NCBI RefSeq assembly: GCF_009707955.1 | Contig: NZ_WMDQ01000008.1 | Location: 248,001 to 312,000 of the forward strand | Source of the DNA: Flavobacterium sp. LC2016-13 | GTDB lineage: Bacteria; Bacteroidota; Bacteroidia; Flavobacteriales; Flavobacteriaceae | Direction of reading: 5' to 3' | DNA length: 64,000 bases | Part shown: positions 45,766-55,124 of the stretch, piece by piece | Layout of the letters: each line of letters opens with the position of its first letter | Position numbering within the stretch: position 1 is the first letter of the stretch | Notes under the pieces: generated by a model | Told to the model about the DNA's origin: nothing | The model's input: the letters and a program-made list of their open reading frames with translations, nothing else | Database searches by the model: none | Translations under genes and position numbers: made by a program

Positions 45766-47613
45766 ATGAAAAAAATCTACTCTTATTTATTGTTGATGTT
45801 CGTTTCGGTCGGTATCGCCCAGATACCTTCTGGTTATTACAACACTGCAACCGGAACTGGTTACACTTTAAAAACACAATTGTATAACATTATTAAAGGA
45901 CATACTGATAATGGTTATGCAGGATTGTACACAACGTATCAAACTTCTGACGTTGATAATTTTTACGAAAATGACGGAACTGTTTTAGACATGTATTCAG
46001 AAAATCCATCAGGAACAGATCCTTATAATTATAGCACAGGAACGACACAAAGATGTGGTAATTATTCTGTTGAAGGTGATTGTTATAACAGAGAACATAT
46101 TATTCCGCAATCGGTTTTTAATGAAGCATCACCGATGGTTGCCGATGCACATTTTATAACGCCAACTGACGGAAAAGTAAACGGAATGCGTTCTAATTAT
46201 CCACACGGAACTGTAAGTTCAGCAACGTATACTTCTCAAAACGGAAGTAAATTAGGATCAAGTTCTGTATCTGGATATTCAGGAACTGTTTTTGAACCTG
46301 TAAATGCTTTTAAAGGTGATATTGCCAGAATGTATTTTTACTTTGCAACGCGTTATGAAAATACAGTTGCAGGATATTCTTATGCGATGTTTGACGGTTC
46401 TAGCAATAAAGTTTTTACAACTGCTTTCTTAAACGTTCTATTGGCCTGGAACGCGCAAGATCCTGTTAGCGCAAGAGAAATTGCCAGAAACAATGCCATT
46501 TATGCTCGTCAAAACAACCGAAATCCTTATATCGATCATCCGGAATATGTGAATCAAATTTGGGGCGGAACATCTTCTACAGATACTCAGGCGCCAACTA
46601 CTCCAACGAGTTTAGCTTCGACTTCAAAAACTTCGACTTCTATTACACTTGCATGGAATGCTTCTACAGATAATGTTGGCGTTACAGGTTATGATGTTTA
46701 TGCAAACAGCGTTTTAAAAACCACTGTTTCAGGATTAACAGCAACAATAACTGGTTTAACGGCTTCTACAAGTTATTCTATTTATGTAAAAGCAAAAGAT
46801 GCTGCAGGAAATGCTTCTGCGTCAAGCAGCACAATTGCCGTTACAACCAATAGCAGCGGAACCGGAGGAACGGCAACAGATTTGCTTTTCTCTGAATATA
46901 TTGAAGGTTCAGGAAATAACAAGGCTTTAGAAATTGCGAATAATACCGGAAGTTCTGTTAGTTTATCTGCTTACACCATTAAAAAACAAACGAATGGCGC
47001 GGGCGCATGGAGCACAGGTTTGGCTTTAAGCGGAACATTAACAACAGGGAGTAAATTCGTAATTGTAAACAGTTCAATTTCTTCGACTTGTTTTTCTACA
47101 AGTGCAGCTAATATTTCAACAAGTGGAACTGAGCTGATGTTTAACGGAAATGATGCTGTAGGTTTGTTCAAAAATGGTGTTTTGATTGACATCATTGGAA
47201 CTTTTAACGGCGGAACTGCGAATTTTGCTGTCGATGTAACTTTAAGAAGAAAATCGACCGTAACTTCTCCAACAACAACTTTCAATTTAAGTTCTCAATG
47301 GGATTCTTATACAACAGATACTTGTAATAATCTGGCCAGCAAAATGGCAAGACCAATTGAAGAAGAAGTTGTTTCAGAATCAGATGAAATTATCATTTAT
47401 CCAAATCCTTCTGATGGGAATTTTAATATTGGTTTAGGTAATTCAGAAACACCATATTCTATTGAAATTGTTTCATTTGCAGGACAAAAAGTTTTTGAAA
47501 AACAAGATGCCACAGATTCAGCAATATCAGTAAGTCATCTTGCAAAAGGGATTTATGTGGTTATAATTTCTACAGATTTTAAAACAGTTATCAAAAAGAT
47601 AATTATTAACTAA
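45766..47613 (+). CDS. Secreted endonuclease I-family protein with FN3, lamin-tail and T9SS sorting domains
   Basis: This 615-residue multidomain protein has a signal peptide (MKKIYSYLLLMFVSVGIAQ). The endonuclease_1 domain (about 25-265) has NREHIIPQS and the later HFITPTDGKVNGMRSNYPHG. A fibronectin type III domain is at about 275-365, a lamin-tail domain at about 370-500 (LLFSEYIEGSGNNKALEI) and a type IX sorting domain at about 540-615 (IIYPNPSDGNFNIGL...). It would be exported and bound to the surface or released, to degrade extracellular nucleic acid. Confidence 0.94.
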   Translation: MKKIYSYLLLMFVSVGIAQIPSGYYNTATGTGYTLKTQLYNIIKGHTDNGYAGLYTTYQTSDVDNFYENDGTVLDMYSENPSGTDPYNYSTGTTQRCGNYSVEGDCYNREHIIPQSVFNEASPMVADAHFITPTDGKVNGMRSNYPHGTVSSATYTSQNGSKLGSSSVSGYSGTVFEPVNAFKGDIARMYFYFATRYENTVAGYSYAMFDGSSNKVFTTAFLNVLLAWNAQDPVSAREIARNNAIYARQNNRNPYIDHPEYVNQIWGGTSSTDTQAPTTPTSLASTSKTSTSITLAWNASTDNVGVTGYDVYANSVLKTTVSGLTATITGLTASTSYSIYVKAKDAAGNASASSSTIAVTTNSSGTGGTATDLLFSEYIEGSGNNKALEIANNTGSSVSLSAYTIKKQTNGAGAWSTGLALSGTLTTGSKFVIVNSSISSTCFSTSAANISTSGTELMFNGNDAVGLFKNGVLIDIIGTFNGGTANFAVDVTLRRKSTVTSPTTTFNLSSQWDSYTTDTCNNLASKMARPIEEEVVSESDEIIIYPNPSDGNFNIGLGNSETPYSIEIVSFAGQKVFEKQDATDSAISVSHLAKGIYVVIISTDFKTVIKKIIIN

Positions 47614-47621
47614 ATATTTTT

Positions 47622-47728
47622 TTTCACGCAGATTTTGCAGATTGAGCAGATATATTTTAGAATAATTAAATCTGCATAAATTTTAAACTAGTTTGTGTAT
47701 CTGCTTTATCTGCAAAATCTGCGTGAAA
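47622..47728. repeat. GCAGATTTTGCAGAT inverted repeat (21 bp perfect)
   Basis: TTTCACGCAGATTTTGCAGA (47622-47641, plus one more base) is exactly complementary to 47708-47728. It is the same family as at 45488 and lies downstream of the endonuclease gene. Confidence 0.85.
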
Positions 47729-47779
47729 CTAAAAACGTTGCGCCTTTGCACGATTAAAAAGTAGATTATCATGAACCAA

Positions 47780-47807
47780 AAAGCGGCAAATTGCCGCTTT
47801 TTTTATA
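47780..47807 (+). terminator. Rho-independent terminator
   Basis: AAAGCGGC, loop AAATT, GCCGCTTT is followed by T residues. It lies about 170 bases after the endonuclease stop, beyond the inverted repeat. Confidence 0.85.
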
Positions 47808-48083
47808 ACAGTCGAAAGAATTTTCTTTAGAAAACAATTTTTATCTACTCCAATGTTTCGTAAATTTTGCAAATTCATTTCTGTCAAGATGCTAAAATTA
47901 TGACGTTCAAATTTCGATTTTTTCCCTTGTAAAACTTTAATATAGCAGAACATATCTAAGAAGAAATTTTAATAAATCTTCAAATTTCACAAGAGACCAA
48001 AACTTGTTGATTTTGCGTCTTTTTAGTAAAAGAAATGCAAGAAAAAAGCAACTTCAATTTTTTTTAAAAGAGATCGTTTTCAA
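47808..48083. other. Gap before purL, nothing recognised
   Basis: These 276 AT-rich bases have no credible ORF, RNA gene or strong repeat. The purL promoter follows at 48085. Confidence 0.5.
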
Positions 48084-48084
48084 A

Positions 48085-48116
48085 TTTGCGCTTACTATTT
48101 ATTTACACTAAATTTG
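48085..48116 (+). promoter_or_regulatory. Promoter of purL
   Basis: TTTG (48085-48088) as a -33 element and TAAATTTG (48109-48116) as a -7 element are 20 bases apart, which fits the Bacteroidota consensus well. It lies 30 bases before the ATG at 48147. Confidence 0.7.
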
Positions 48117-48146
48117 CACCTTCAATACAACAAACTACACATCACA

Positions 48147-51100
48147 ATGATCCATTTCTTTGAAAACCAAAGCAAAACTGTTTTCGCTGTACAAACGCAA
48201 AACGAAATTTCGGCTCAAGACATTTCAAAACTAAACTGGCTTTTTGCCAACTCTAATAAGATCGAAAAATCCGCCTTGACGGATTTTTTTGTTGGTCCAC
48301 GTGCCACAATGATTACACCTTGGAGTACAAATGCTGTAGAAATTACTCAGAATATGGGTATTCCGGGCATTATCAGAATTGAAGAATTTCATCCGGCAAC
48401 GGAAGATTTCACAGATTTTGATCCAATGCTTTCACAAAAATTCAATCAATTAGATCAGGAAATTTTCACTATTAATGTTCAGCCGGAACCAATTCTGGAA
48501 ATTGATGATATTGCTACTTATAATAAAGTAGAAGGTTTGGCTTTAAGCCAGGAAGAAGTTGATTACTTAGATAATCTTGCTGTAAAACTTGGAAGAAAAT
48601 TAACTGATTCTGAAATATTTGCTTTTTCTCAAGCCAATTCAGAACACTGCCGTCACAAAATCTTCAACGGAACTTTTGTTATTGACGGCGAAGAAAAAGA
48701 GACTTCTCTTTTCAAATTAATCAAAAAAACATCACAGGAAAATCCTAACGATATAGTTTCTGCTTACAAAGACAACGTTGCTTTTGTAAAAGGACCAAAA
48801 GTGCAGCAATTTGCACCTAAATCTGCTGACAAACCAGATTTTTATGAAGTAAAAGATTTTGATTCTGTTATTTCATTAAAAGCAGAAACACACAATTTTC
48901 CAACAACAGTTGAGCCTTTCAACGGAGCTGCAACAGGTTCTGGAGGAGAAATTCGTGACCGTTTAGCTGGAGGACAAGGTTCTTTGCCATTAGCAGGAAC
49001 TGCAGTTTATATGACTTCATACTCTCGTTTAAACGATGAAAGAAAATGGGAAAATGCTCTTGAAGAAAGAAAATGGTTGTACCAAACTCCAATGGATATT
49101 TTGATTAAAGCTTCAAACGGAGCTTCTGATTTTGGAAATAAATTCGGTCAGCCGCTTATTACAGGTTCTGTTTTAACTTTCGAACATTCAGAAAACGACC
49201 GTAAAATTGGATACGATAAAGTAATCATGCAAGCGGGCGGAATTGGTTACGGAAAATTAGATCAATCCATTAAAAAGAAACCACAAGAAGGCGATAAAAT
49301 CGTAATTCTTGGTGGAGAAAATTATAGAATCGGAATGGGTGGTGCTGCAGTTTCATCTGCAGATACAGGAGCTTTTGGTTCAGGAATTGAATTAAATGCG
49401 ATTCAGCGTTCAAATCCAGAAATGCAAAAACGTGCTGCCAACGCTATTCGTGGTTTGGTAGAAAGCGACAATAACCCAATTGTTTCGATTCACGATCACG
49501 GAGCTGGAGGACACTTAAACTGTCTTTCTGAGTTAGTTGAAGAAACTGGTGGATTAATCGATTTGGATAAATTACCGGTTGGAGATCCAACGCTTTCTGC
49601 AAAAGAAATTATCGGTAATGAATCTCAGGAAAGAATGGGATTGGTTATTGGTCAAAAAGATATTGATACGTTGCAAAGAATTGCTGACAGAGAGCGTTCA
49701 CCAATGTATCAGGTTGGAGATGTAACGGGAGATCACCGTTTTACTTTCGAATCAAAATCAAATGGTTCAAAACCGATGGATTATGCTTTAGAAGATTTCT
49801 TCGGAAGTTCGCCTAAAACGGTTATGACTGATAAAACTATCGACAGAAAATATGCTGAAGTTTCTTATTCAGCAAATGATTTCGAAAGTTATTTAAAAGA
49901 TGTTTTACGTTTAGAAGCTGTTGCATCTAAAGACTGGTTGACAAACAAAGTGGATCGTTGCGTTGGTGGAAAAGTTGCTAAACAGCAAAATGCAGGTCCG
50001 TTACAATTGCCTTTGAATAATGTTGGGGTTATGGCTTTGGATTATTTAGGTAAAGAAGGAATTGCAACTTCTATTGGACACGCTCCTATCGCTGCTTTGA
50101 TTGATCCGGTTGCAGGAAGTAGAAATGCTATTGCAGAATCGTTATCAAACATTGTTTGGGCGCCAATTAAAGATGGTTTAAAAGGAATCTCATTATCTGC
50201 AAACTGGATGTGGGCTTGTAAAAACGAAGGTGAAGATGCTCGTTTGTATGCTGCTGTTGAAGGATGTTCAGAATTTGCAATTGAATTAGGAATCAATATT
50301 CCAACAGGAAAAGATTCACTTTCGATGAAACAAAAATATCCAAACGACGAAGTAATTGCGCCGGGAACGGTTATTATTTCAGCTGGAGGAAACTGTACTG
50401 ATATTAGAAAAGTAGTTGAACCGGTTTTACAGAAAAACGGAGATTCTATTTATTATATCAATTTGTCTCAGGATGATTTCAAATTAGGAGGTTCATCTTT
50501 TGCACAAATTAGAAACACAATCGGAAAAGAAACGTCTACTATAAAAGACGCTTCTTTCTTCAAAAATGCATTTAATACGATTCAGGAATTAATCGGCGAA
50601 AGCCAAATTTTAACCGGACACGATATCGGAAGCGGTGGTTTAATCACTACTTTATTAGAATTGTGTTTTGCTGATGTGAATTTGGGAGCTAAAATTGATT
50701 TCTCTGCATTTGCTGAAAAAGACTTATTGAAAATCCTTTTCGCTGAAAATATCGGAATCGTTTTCCAGGCTAAATCTGATGCAGCTGTTGAAGCTAAATT
50801 GAATGCAAACAACATCGAATTTTTCAAATTAGGAAAAGCGACAACTACTGAGACTTTAGACCTTGGACTTTGGACTTTAGACATTAAAAAATACAGAGAT
50901 ATCTGGTTCGAAACTTCTTATTTATTAGATCAAAAACAATCTAAAAACGGAAGAGCTCAGGCACGTTTTGAAAACTATAAAAATCAGGTTTTACAATATA
51001 CTTTCCCAGCACATTTTACAGGGAAAAAACCAGAAATCGACAATTCTAAACCAAGACCAAAAGCGGCTATTATTCGTGAAAAAGGAAGCAATTCTGAGCG

Positions 51101-51800
51101 TGAAATGGCAAATGCAATGTACTTAGCAGGTTTTGATGTAAAAGACGTTCACATGACGGATTTAATTTCAGGTCGTGAAACTCTTGAAGATATTCAGTTT
51201 ATTGGTGCTGTTGGTGGATTCTCTAACTCAGATGTTTTAGGTTCTGCTAAAGGTTGGGCCGGAGCATTTTTATACAACGAAAAAGCAAAAACAGCTTTGG
51301 ATAATTTCTTCAAAAGAGAAGATACTTTATCTGTTGGAATTTGTAACGGTTGCCAGTTGTTTATGGAATTGGAAGTGATTAATCCTGAGCATGAAGTTCA
51401 CGGAAAAATGCTTCATAACGAAAGTAACAAACACGAAAGTATCTTTACATCAGTAAAAGTTCAGGAGAATAACTCTGTTATGTTATCGACTTTGGCCGGA
51501 AGTACTTTAGGAGTTTGGGTTTCTCACGGAGAAGGAAAATTCAATTTACCTCTTGCTGAAGAAAACTACAACATTGTTTCTAAATATGCTTATGAAGGTT
51601 ATCCTGCAAACCCTAACGGTTCTGATTACAACACAGCAATGATGTGTGATAAAACAGGAAGACATTTGGTTATGATGCCTCACATTGAGCGTTCGACTTT
51701 TCAATGGAACTGGGCGCATTATCCAAAAGACAGAAATGACGAGGTTTCGCCTTGGCACGAAGCTTTTGTTAACGCCAGAAAATGGATTGAGAAAAACTAA
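48147..51800 (+). CDS. purL: Phosphoribosylformylglycinamidine synthase, single chain
   Basis: This enzyme converts FGAR to FGAM in purine synthesis, using glutamine and ATP. The start at ATG 48147 gives 1217 residues. The TTG at 48114 falls inside the promoter and is rejected. Features are FSQANSEHCRHKIFNG, ETHNFPTTVEPFNGAATGSGG, GGIGYGK, the HDHGAGGHLNCLSEL loop and the amidotransferase end with GICNGCQLF (about 1064-1072). An odd stretch (TETLDLGLWTLD, 50850-50886) looks like an inserted repeat in a variable linker. It is monocistronic with its own terminator. Confidence 0.96.
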   Translation: MIHFFENQSKTVFAVQTQNEISAQDISKLNWLFANSNKIEKSALTDFFVGPRATMITPWSTNAVEITQNMGIPGIIRIEEFHPATEDFTDFDPMLSQKFNQLDQEIFTINVQPEPILEIDDIATYNKVEGLALSQEEVDYLDNLAVKLGRKLTDSEIFAFSQANSEHCRHKIFNGTFVIDGEEKETSLFKLIKKTSQENPNDIVSAYKDNVAFVKGPKVQQFAPKSADKPDFYEVKDFDSVISLKAETHNFPTTVEPFNGAATGSGGEIRDRLAGGQGSLPLAGTAVYMTSYSRLNDERKWENALEERKWLYQTPMDILIKASNGASDFGNKFGQPLITGSVLTFEHSENDRKIGYDKVIMQAGGIGYGKLDQSIKKKPQEGDKIVILGGENYRIGMGGAAVSSADTGAFGSGIELNAIQRSNPEMQKRAANAIRGLVESDNNPIVSIHDHGAGGHLNCLSELVEETGGLIDLDKLPVGDPTLSAKEIIGNESQERMGLVIGQKDIDTLQRIADRERSPMYQVGDVTGDHRFTFESKSNGSKPMDYALEDFFGSSPKTVMTDKTIDRKYAEVSYSANDFESYLKDVLRLEAVASKDWLTNKVDRCVGGKVAKQQNAGPLQLPLNNVGVMALDYLGKEGIATSIGHAPIAALIDPVAGSRNAIAESLSNIVWAPIKDGLKGISLSANWMWACKNEGEDARLYAAVEGCSEFAIELGINIPTGKDSLSMKQKYPNDEVIAPGTVIISAGGNCTDIRKVVEPVLQKNGDSIYYINLSQDDFKLGGSSFAQIRNTIGKETSTIKDASFFKNAFNTIQELIGESQILTGHDIGSGGLITTLLELCFADVNLGAKIDFSAFAEKDLLKILFAENIGIVFQAKSDAAVEAKLNANNIEFFKLGKATTTETLDLGLWTLDIKKYRDIWFETSYLLDQKQSKNGRAQARFENYKNQVLQYTFPAHFTGKKPEIDNSKPRPKAAIIREKGSNSEREMANAMYLAGFDVKDVHMTDLISGRETLEDIQFIGAVGGFSNSDVLGSAKGWAGAFLYNEKAKTALDNFFKREDTLSVGICNGCQLFMELEVINPEHEVHGKMLHNESNKHESIFTSVKVQENNSVMLSTLAGSTLGVWVSHGEGKFNLPLAEENYNIVSKYAYEGYPANPNGSDYNTAMMCDKTGRHLVMMPHIERSTFQWNWAHYPKDRNDEVSPWHEAFVNARKWIEKN
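50851..50888. repeat. Wordy repeat inside purL
   Basis: GACTTTAGACCTTGGACTTTGGACTTTAGAC is a run of the short words seen in the intergenic repeats of this genome. It lies in frame in the purL linker before KYRDIWFETSYLLD. Confidence 0.7.
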
Positions 51801-51821
51801 GAAATATATTTTTATATACCA

Positions 51822-51851
51822 AAAGCGCTCGATAATTCGAGCGCTTTTTTT
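51822..51851 (+). terminator. Terminator of purL
   Basis: The stem AAAGCGCTCGA/TCGAGCGCTTT with loop TAAT is followed by six T residues, 22 bases after the purL stop. Confidence 0.92.
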
Positions 51852-51858
51852 ATTTTCT

Positions 51859-51944
51859 TGCCACGAATTTCACGAATTAGCACGAATTAGTTTCTGGAAA
51901 TTCGTGACTCGATCAATAGCAAAAAGGCGAAGCAAATTCGTGTC
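51859..51944. repeat. CACGAATT-family words
   Basis: CTTGCCACGAATTTCACGAATTAG and the later GAAATTCGTG and AAATTCGTGTC are partly complementary. It lies between purL and the minus-strand small gene. Confidence 0.6.
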
Positions 51945-51954
51945 AAAACTATAT

Positions 51955-51997
51955 AAAAAACACCTCGGTGCTATCCCTATAACCGAGGTGTTTTTTT
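51955..51997. terminator. Two-way terminator
   Basis: CACCTCGG (51961-51968) pairs with CCGAGGTG (51983-51990). A run of seven T follows on the plus strand, and A residues precede it, giving a T-run on the minus strand too. It probably ends the minus-strand gene at 51996. Confidence 0.85.
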
Positions 51998-52280
51998 ATC
52001 GTTTAAAGGAAGATGCTATACCAGTTACGATACTGGCAAAAGCAAAAGCAAAAAGTCCTGAAGCAATTGCTGCTTGTCCGGAAAATAGCTGGTCATTAAT
52101 AATTCTTCCGTGAAATAAGGTACCTGCGGCTAATCCTGTAGCCAATCCTAAACCAATAATACCAATATACCACCATGGTTCCGGATCTGGCGGCGGTGGC
52201 GGTATTTTAAAAATACGTCTCCACCAGCCTGGATATAGTGTACCACACCATCCCATTGCTAAATAAAATATAGTTCCCAT
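51996..52280 (-). CDS. Small two-helix membrane protein of unknown function
   Basis: This 94-residue protein has a short N-terminal part with a tryptophan-rich and proline-rich stretch (GWWRRIFKIPPPPPDPEPWW). Two hydrophobic helices follow (about 38-55 and 69-88: YIGIIGLGLATGLAAGT; GLFAFAFASIVTGIAS). I do not recognise the family. It is a complete unit with a terminator immediately downstream. The helices with small residues suggest close packing, perhaps a dimer. Confidence 0.75.
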   Translation of the reverse strand: MGTIFYLAMGWCGTLYPGWWRRIFKIPPPPPDPEPWWYIGIIGLGLATGLAAGTLFHGRIINDQLFSGQAAIASGLFAFAFASIVTGIASSFKR

Positions 52281-52643
52281 AATTTTAATTTTAATATAAT
52301 GCCTACTCTTTTGCTTTTCGGCTCTCGCATTTAATTAAACCAAAATTATAATGATACACCATAAAAATAACAAGGCAATTACCTGTTTCTTAGAGGGGAA
52401 AATACAGGTTTTTTATTTTCCTGTAAGAGAATAAGCCTTTCTGAAAAATTCTCTATTTATGAGAAGAATTTTAAAAAATAACACGAATTGATATTCTAAA
52501 AATGCGACAAAAATAAAATGTCCTAAAAAAAACAACTCTTATAATTCGGATTTCTTTTTGTATTTAAATTTGAACTATATTCGCCAAAAATATCTTACCA
52601 CGAGATTTTTTTAAAACCCAAAAACATTTAAAACCTACATAGA
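52281..52643. other. 363-bp gap
   Basis: This divergent gap is AT-rich. ACCTGT/ACAGGT around 52382-52410 followed by T could be a weak terminator. TATATTCG near 52575 is a possible -7 box for the exported protein gene at 52644. I see no gene. Confidence 0.4.
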
Positions 52644-53075
52644 ATGAAATCGTTACATGTATTACTAATTACATTATTTTTTGTTGCTACACACTCTTAT
52701 TCACAAGTTCACGTAGATCAAATTACGTATAATGGCAAAGACCGTTATATTACCACTACTATTGGTTATCCTGTTCCGGGCACTTATGCACCAACTGGAG
52801 TAAAGGAACCTATTAGTGTTTTAAATCCAGATGGAACCGGATTTATTCAATCAGATGATTTATCAAAAAAGAAAATCAATTGGGGAATTGAATGTACAGA
52901 AGAAGGCACTCCGGTTTTTAAAGAAGGTTTCAATAGTGCTACGTATACATTTTGGTATAGATTAACGGATAGCGAAGCATGGAACTATTCTCAGTTCTCT
53001 ATTCATTTCATGAAGAAGAAAATGTTCTTAATGGGAGAAAGAGTTAAAGAATATATAGATTATAACGTACAATAG
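52644..53075 (+). CDS. Small exported protein of unknown function
   Basis: This 143-residue protein has a signal peptide (MKSLHVLLITLFFVATHSYS). The mature part has alternating strands (YITTTIGYPVPGTYAP, FIQSDDLSKKKINWGIEC, YTFWYRLTDSEAWNYSQFSI). It ends in a basic/hydrophobic segment (MKKKMFLMGERVKEYID). I do not recognise the family. It has its own promoter and no partner. Confidence 0.7.
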   Translation: MKSLHVLLITLFFVATHSYSQVHVDQITYNGKDRYITTTIGYPVPGTYAPTGVKEPISVLNPDGTGFIQSDDLSKKKINWGIECTEEGTPVFKEGFNSATYTFWYRLTDSEAWNYSQFSIHFMKKKMFLMGERVKEYIDYNVQ

Positions 53076-53254
53076 ACCGATCAAACTTAGCCCTCAAATT
53101 AGATATTTCTTGTTTTTTTCTAAATTTCACTATAAAAAAGAAAACGTTTTCGTTGATTTTCAATAGTACCTATAATTTTTCCCATAAAATTTCATAAAAT
53201 TAAAAATTATACCTTATTTTTATTTAATTTGCGGTAAAATTCAATATATTAAAC

Positions 53255-55033
53255 ATGGTTTCAATCACACGCCTTTTTGATTTTCCTTATTATCAACAAG
53301 AAACTTATAATCTCCAGGTTGCTTTGGCAACTAAAAAAAACGGAGTTTGGGAAAAAACATCCAGCCAGGAATATATTGCTAAAGCTAATGCTGTTTCGAG
53401 AGCATTGTTGCGCATGGGCGTTCAGAAAGATGATAAAATTGCATTAATTACTTCGAACAATCGCACGGAATGGAATATCATGGATATTGGTATTTTACAA
53501 ACCGGAGCTCAGAACGTTCCTATCTACCCGACAATTGCCGAGGAAGATTACGAATATATTTTAAATCATAGTGGCAGTATTTATTGCTTTGTTTCGGATA
53601 CCGAAGTATTCCAAAAAGTAAACGCCATAAAAGCAAATGTACCAACGCTAAAAGAAGTCTATTCTTTTGATGAAATCCCGGGTTGCAAACACTGGTCAGA
53701 ATTATTGACTTTAGGTGCAGACGAAAGTAATCAGAACGAAGTTGAAGCTAAAAAAGACAGCATTAAAGAAGACGATTTAGCGACTATTATTTATACTTCC
53801 GGAACTACAGGAAGACCTAAAGGTGTTATGCTTTCGCATAAAAACATCGTTTCGAATGTTTTAGACAGTGCACCAAGAATTCCGTTTGATGCAGGAAACA
53901 GCACAGCATTGAGCTTCTTGCCTATTTGCCATATTTTTGAAAGAATGATTTTATACATCTATCAATATTATGGTGTTTCGGTTTATTTTGGAGAATCAAT
54001 TGATAAAATTAGTGATAACTTAAAAGAAGTAAAACCAACTGTAATTACGGCTGTACCAAGACTTCTTGAAAAGGTTTACGATAAAATTTATGCTAAAGGT
54101 GGTGAATTAACGGGTATCAAGAAAAAACTGTTTTTCTGGGCTATCGATTTAGGTTTAAAATACGAGCCTTACGGAGCAAATGGTTTTTGGTATGAATTTC
54201 AGTTAAAAATTGCCAGAAAACTTATTTTCAGCAAATGGAAAGAAGGTTTGGGTGGAAATTTAGATTTAATGGTTTCCGGAAGTGCTGCTTTGCAACCACG
54301 TTTAACAAGAGTTTTTGCTGCTGCAGAAATCCCGGTTATGGAAGGTTACGGTTTATCTGAAACATCGCCTGTAATTGCCGTTAACGATCAAAGAAACAAA
54401 GGTTTTAAAATTGGAACTGTTGGAAAAGTAATTCGCAACGTTGAAGTTAAAATTGCTGAAGACGGCGAAATTCTTTGCAAAGGACCAAACGTAATGTTGG
54501 GTTATTTTAAAGATCAGGAAAAAACAGATGAAGCTTTAAAAGACGGATATTTCCACACTGGAGATATTGGAGAAATTGACAGCGAAGGTTTCTTAAAAAT
54601 TACCGATCGTAAGAAAGAAATGTTCAAGACTTCCGGTGGAAAATATATCGCACCTCAGCTTATTGAAAACGCAATGAAACAATCTCGTTTTATTGAGCAG
54701 ATTATGGTGATTGGTGAAGGCGAAAAAATGCCAGCAGCTTTTATTCAGCCAAATTTTGAATTCGTAAAAGAATGGGCAAAACTTCATAAAATAACTTTAG
54801 GAAGCACTAACAAAGAAATTAGTGAAAACCCTGATGTTATTAAACGTATTGATAATGAAATTGAGGAGATCAACAAAAAATTTGGACACTGGGAACAAAT
54901 CAAACGTTTTGAGTTAACTCCGGATGTTTGGTCTATCGACGGAGGACAACTTACACCAACATTAAAACTAAAACGTAAAGTTATTAAAGAAATCTACAAA
55001 GATCTTTACGCTAAAATATATGGTCAAAATTAA
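53255..55033 (+). CDS. Long-chain acyl-CoA ligase (AMP-forming)
   Basis: This 592-residue enzyme of the FadD15 type activates fatty acids through an acyl-adenylate. The AMP-binding signature is IYTSGTTGRPKGVMLSHKN; GYGLSETSPV and GYFHTGDIGEID follow. The C-terminal part holds the usual lysine (TLKLKR). It is a soluble or membrane-associated protein. A single gene with a terminator at 55061. In this group such enzymes mostly feed exogenous fatty acids into phospholipid synthesis. Confidence 0.94.
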   Translation: MVSITRLFDFPYYQQETYNLQVALATKKNGVWEKTSSQEYIAKANAVSRALLRMGVQKDDKIALITSNNRTEWNIMDIGILQTGAQNVPIYPTIAEEDYEYILNHSGSIYCFVSDTEVFQKVNAIKANVPTLKEVYSFDEIPGCKHWSELLTLGADESNQNEVEAKKDSIKEDDLATIIYTSGTTGRPKGVMLSHKNIVSNVLDSAPRIPFDAGNSTALSFLPICHIFERMILYIYQYYGVSVYFGESIDKISDNLKEVKPTVITAVPRLLEKVYDKIYAKGGELTGIKKKLFFWAIDLGLKYEPYGANGFWYEFQLKIARKLIFSKWKEGLGGNLDLMVSGSAALQPRLTRVFAAAEIPVMEGYGLSETSPVIAVNDQRNKGFKIGTVGKVIRNVEVKIAEDGEILCKGPNVMLGYFKDQEKTDEALKDGYFHTGDIGEIDSEGFLKITDRKKEMFKTSGGKYIAPQLIENAMKQSRFIEQIMVIGEGEKMPAAFIQPNFEFVKEWAKLHKITLGSTNKEISENPDVIKRIDNEIEEINKKFGHWEQIKRFELTPDVWSIDGGQLTPTLKLKRKVIKEIYKDLYAKIYGQN

Positions 55034-55059
55034 ATAAATCAAGATAATACAAACCAACG

Positions 55060-55092
55060 AAAACGGCTGTCCTTAAGACAGCCGTTTTTTAT
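55060..55092 (+). terminator. Terminator of the acyl-CoA ligase gene
   Basis: AAACGGCTGTC, loop CTTAA, GACAGCCGTTT and a T-run lie 27 bases after the stop. It also forms on the minus strand and may end the slipin transcript. Confidence 0.92.
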
Positions 55093-55124
55093 ATAAGGAG
55101 ATACTCTTTTATAAAAAGAGCTTT

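Noticed and set aside
47729..47953. Minus-strand ORF of 74 codons between the endonuclease and purL
   Set aside because: It crosses the terminator at 47780 and the repeat words; low-complexity composition, no signals.
48114..48146. TTG start for purL giving 11 more residues
   Set aside because: The TTG is part of the TAAATTTG -7 promoter box; the ATG at 48147 matches the family's N-terminus.
51685..52113. Plus-strand ORF of 142 codons over the end of purL
   Set aside because: It overlaps purL out of frame, passes through two terminators and is antisense to the small membrane protein gene.
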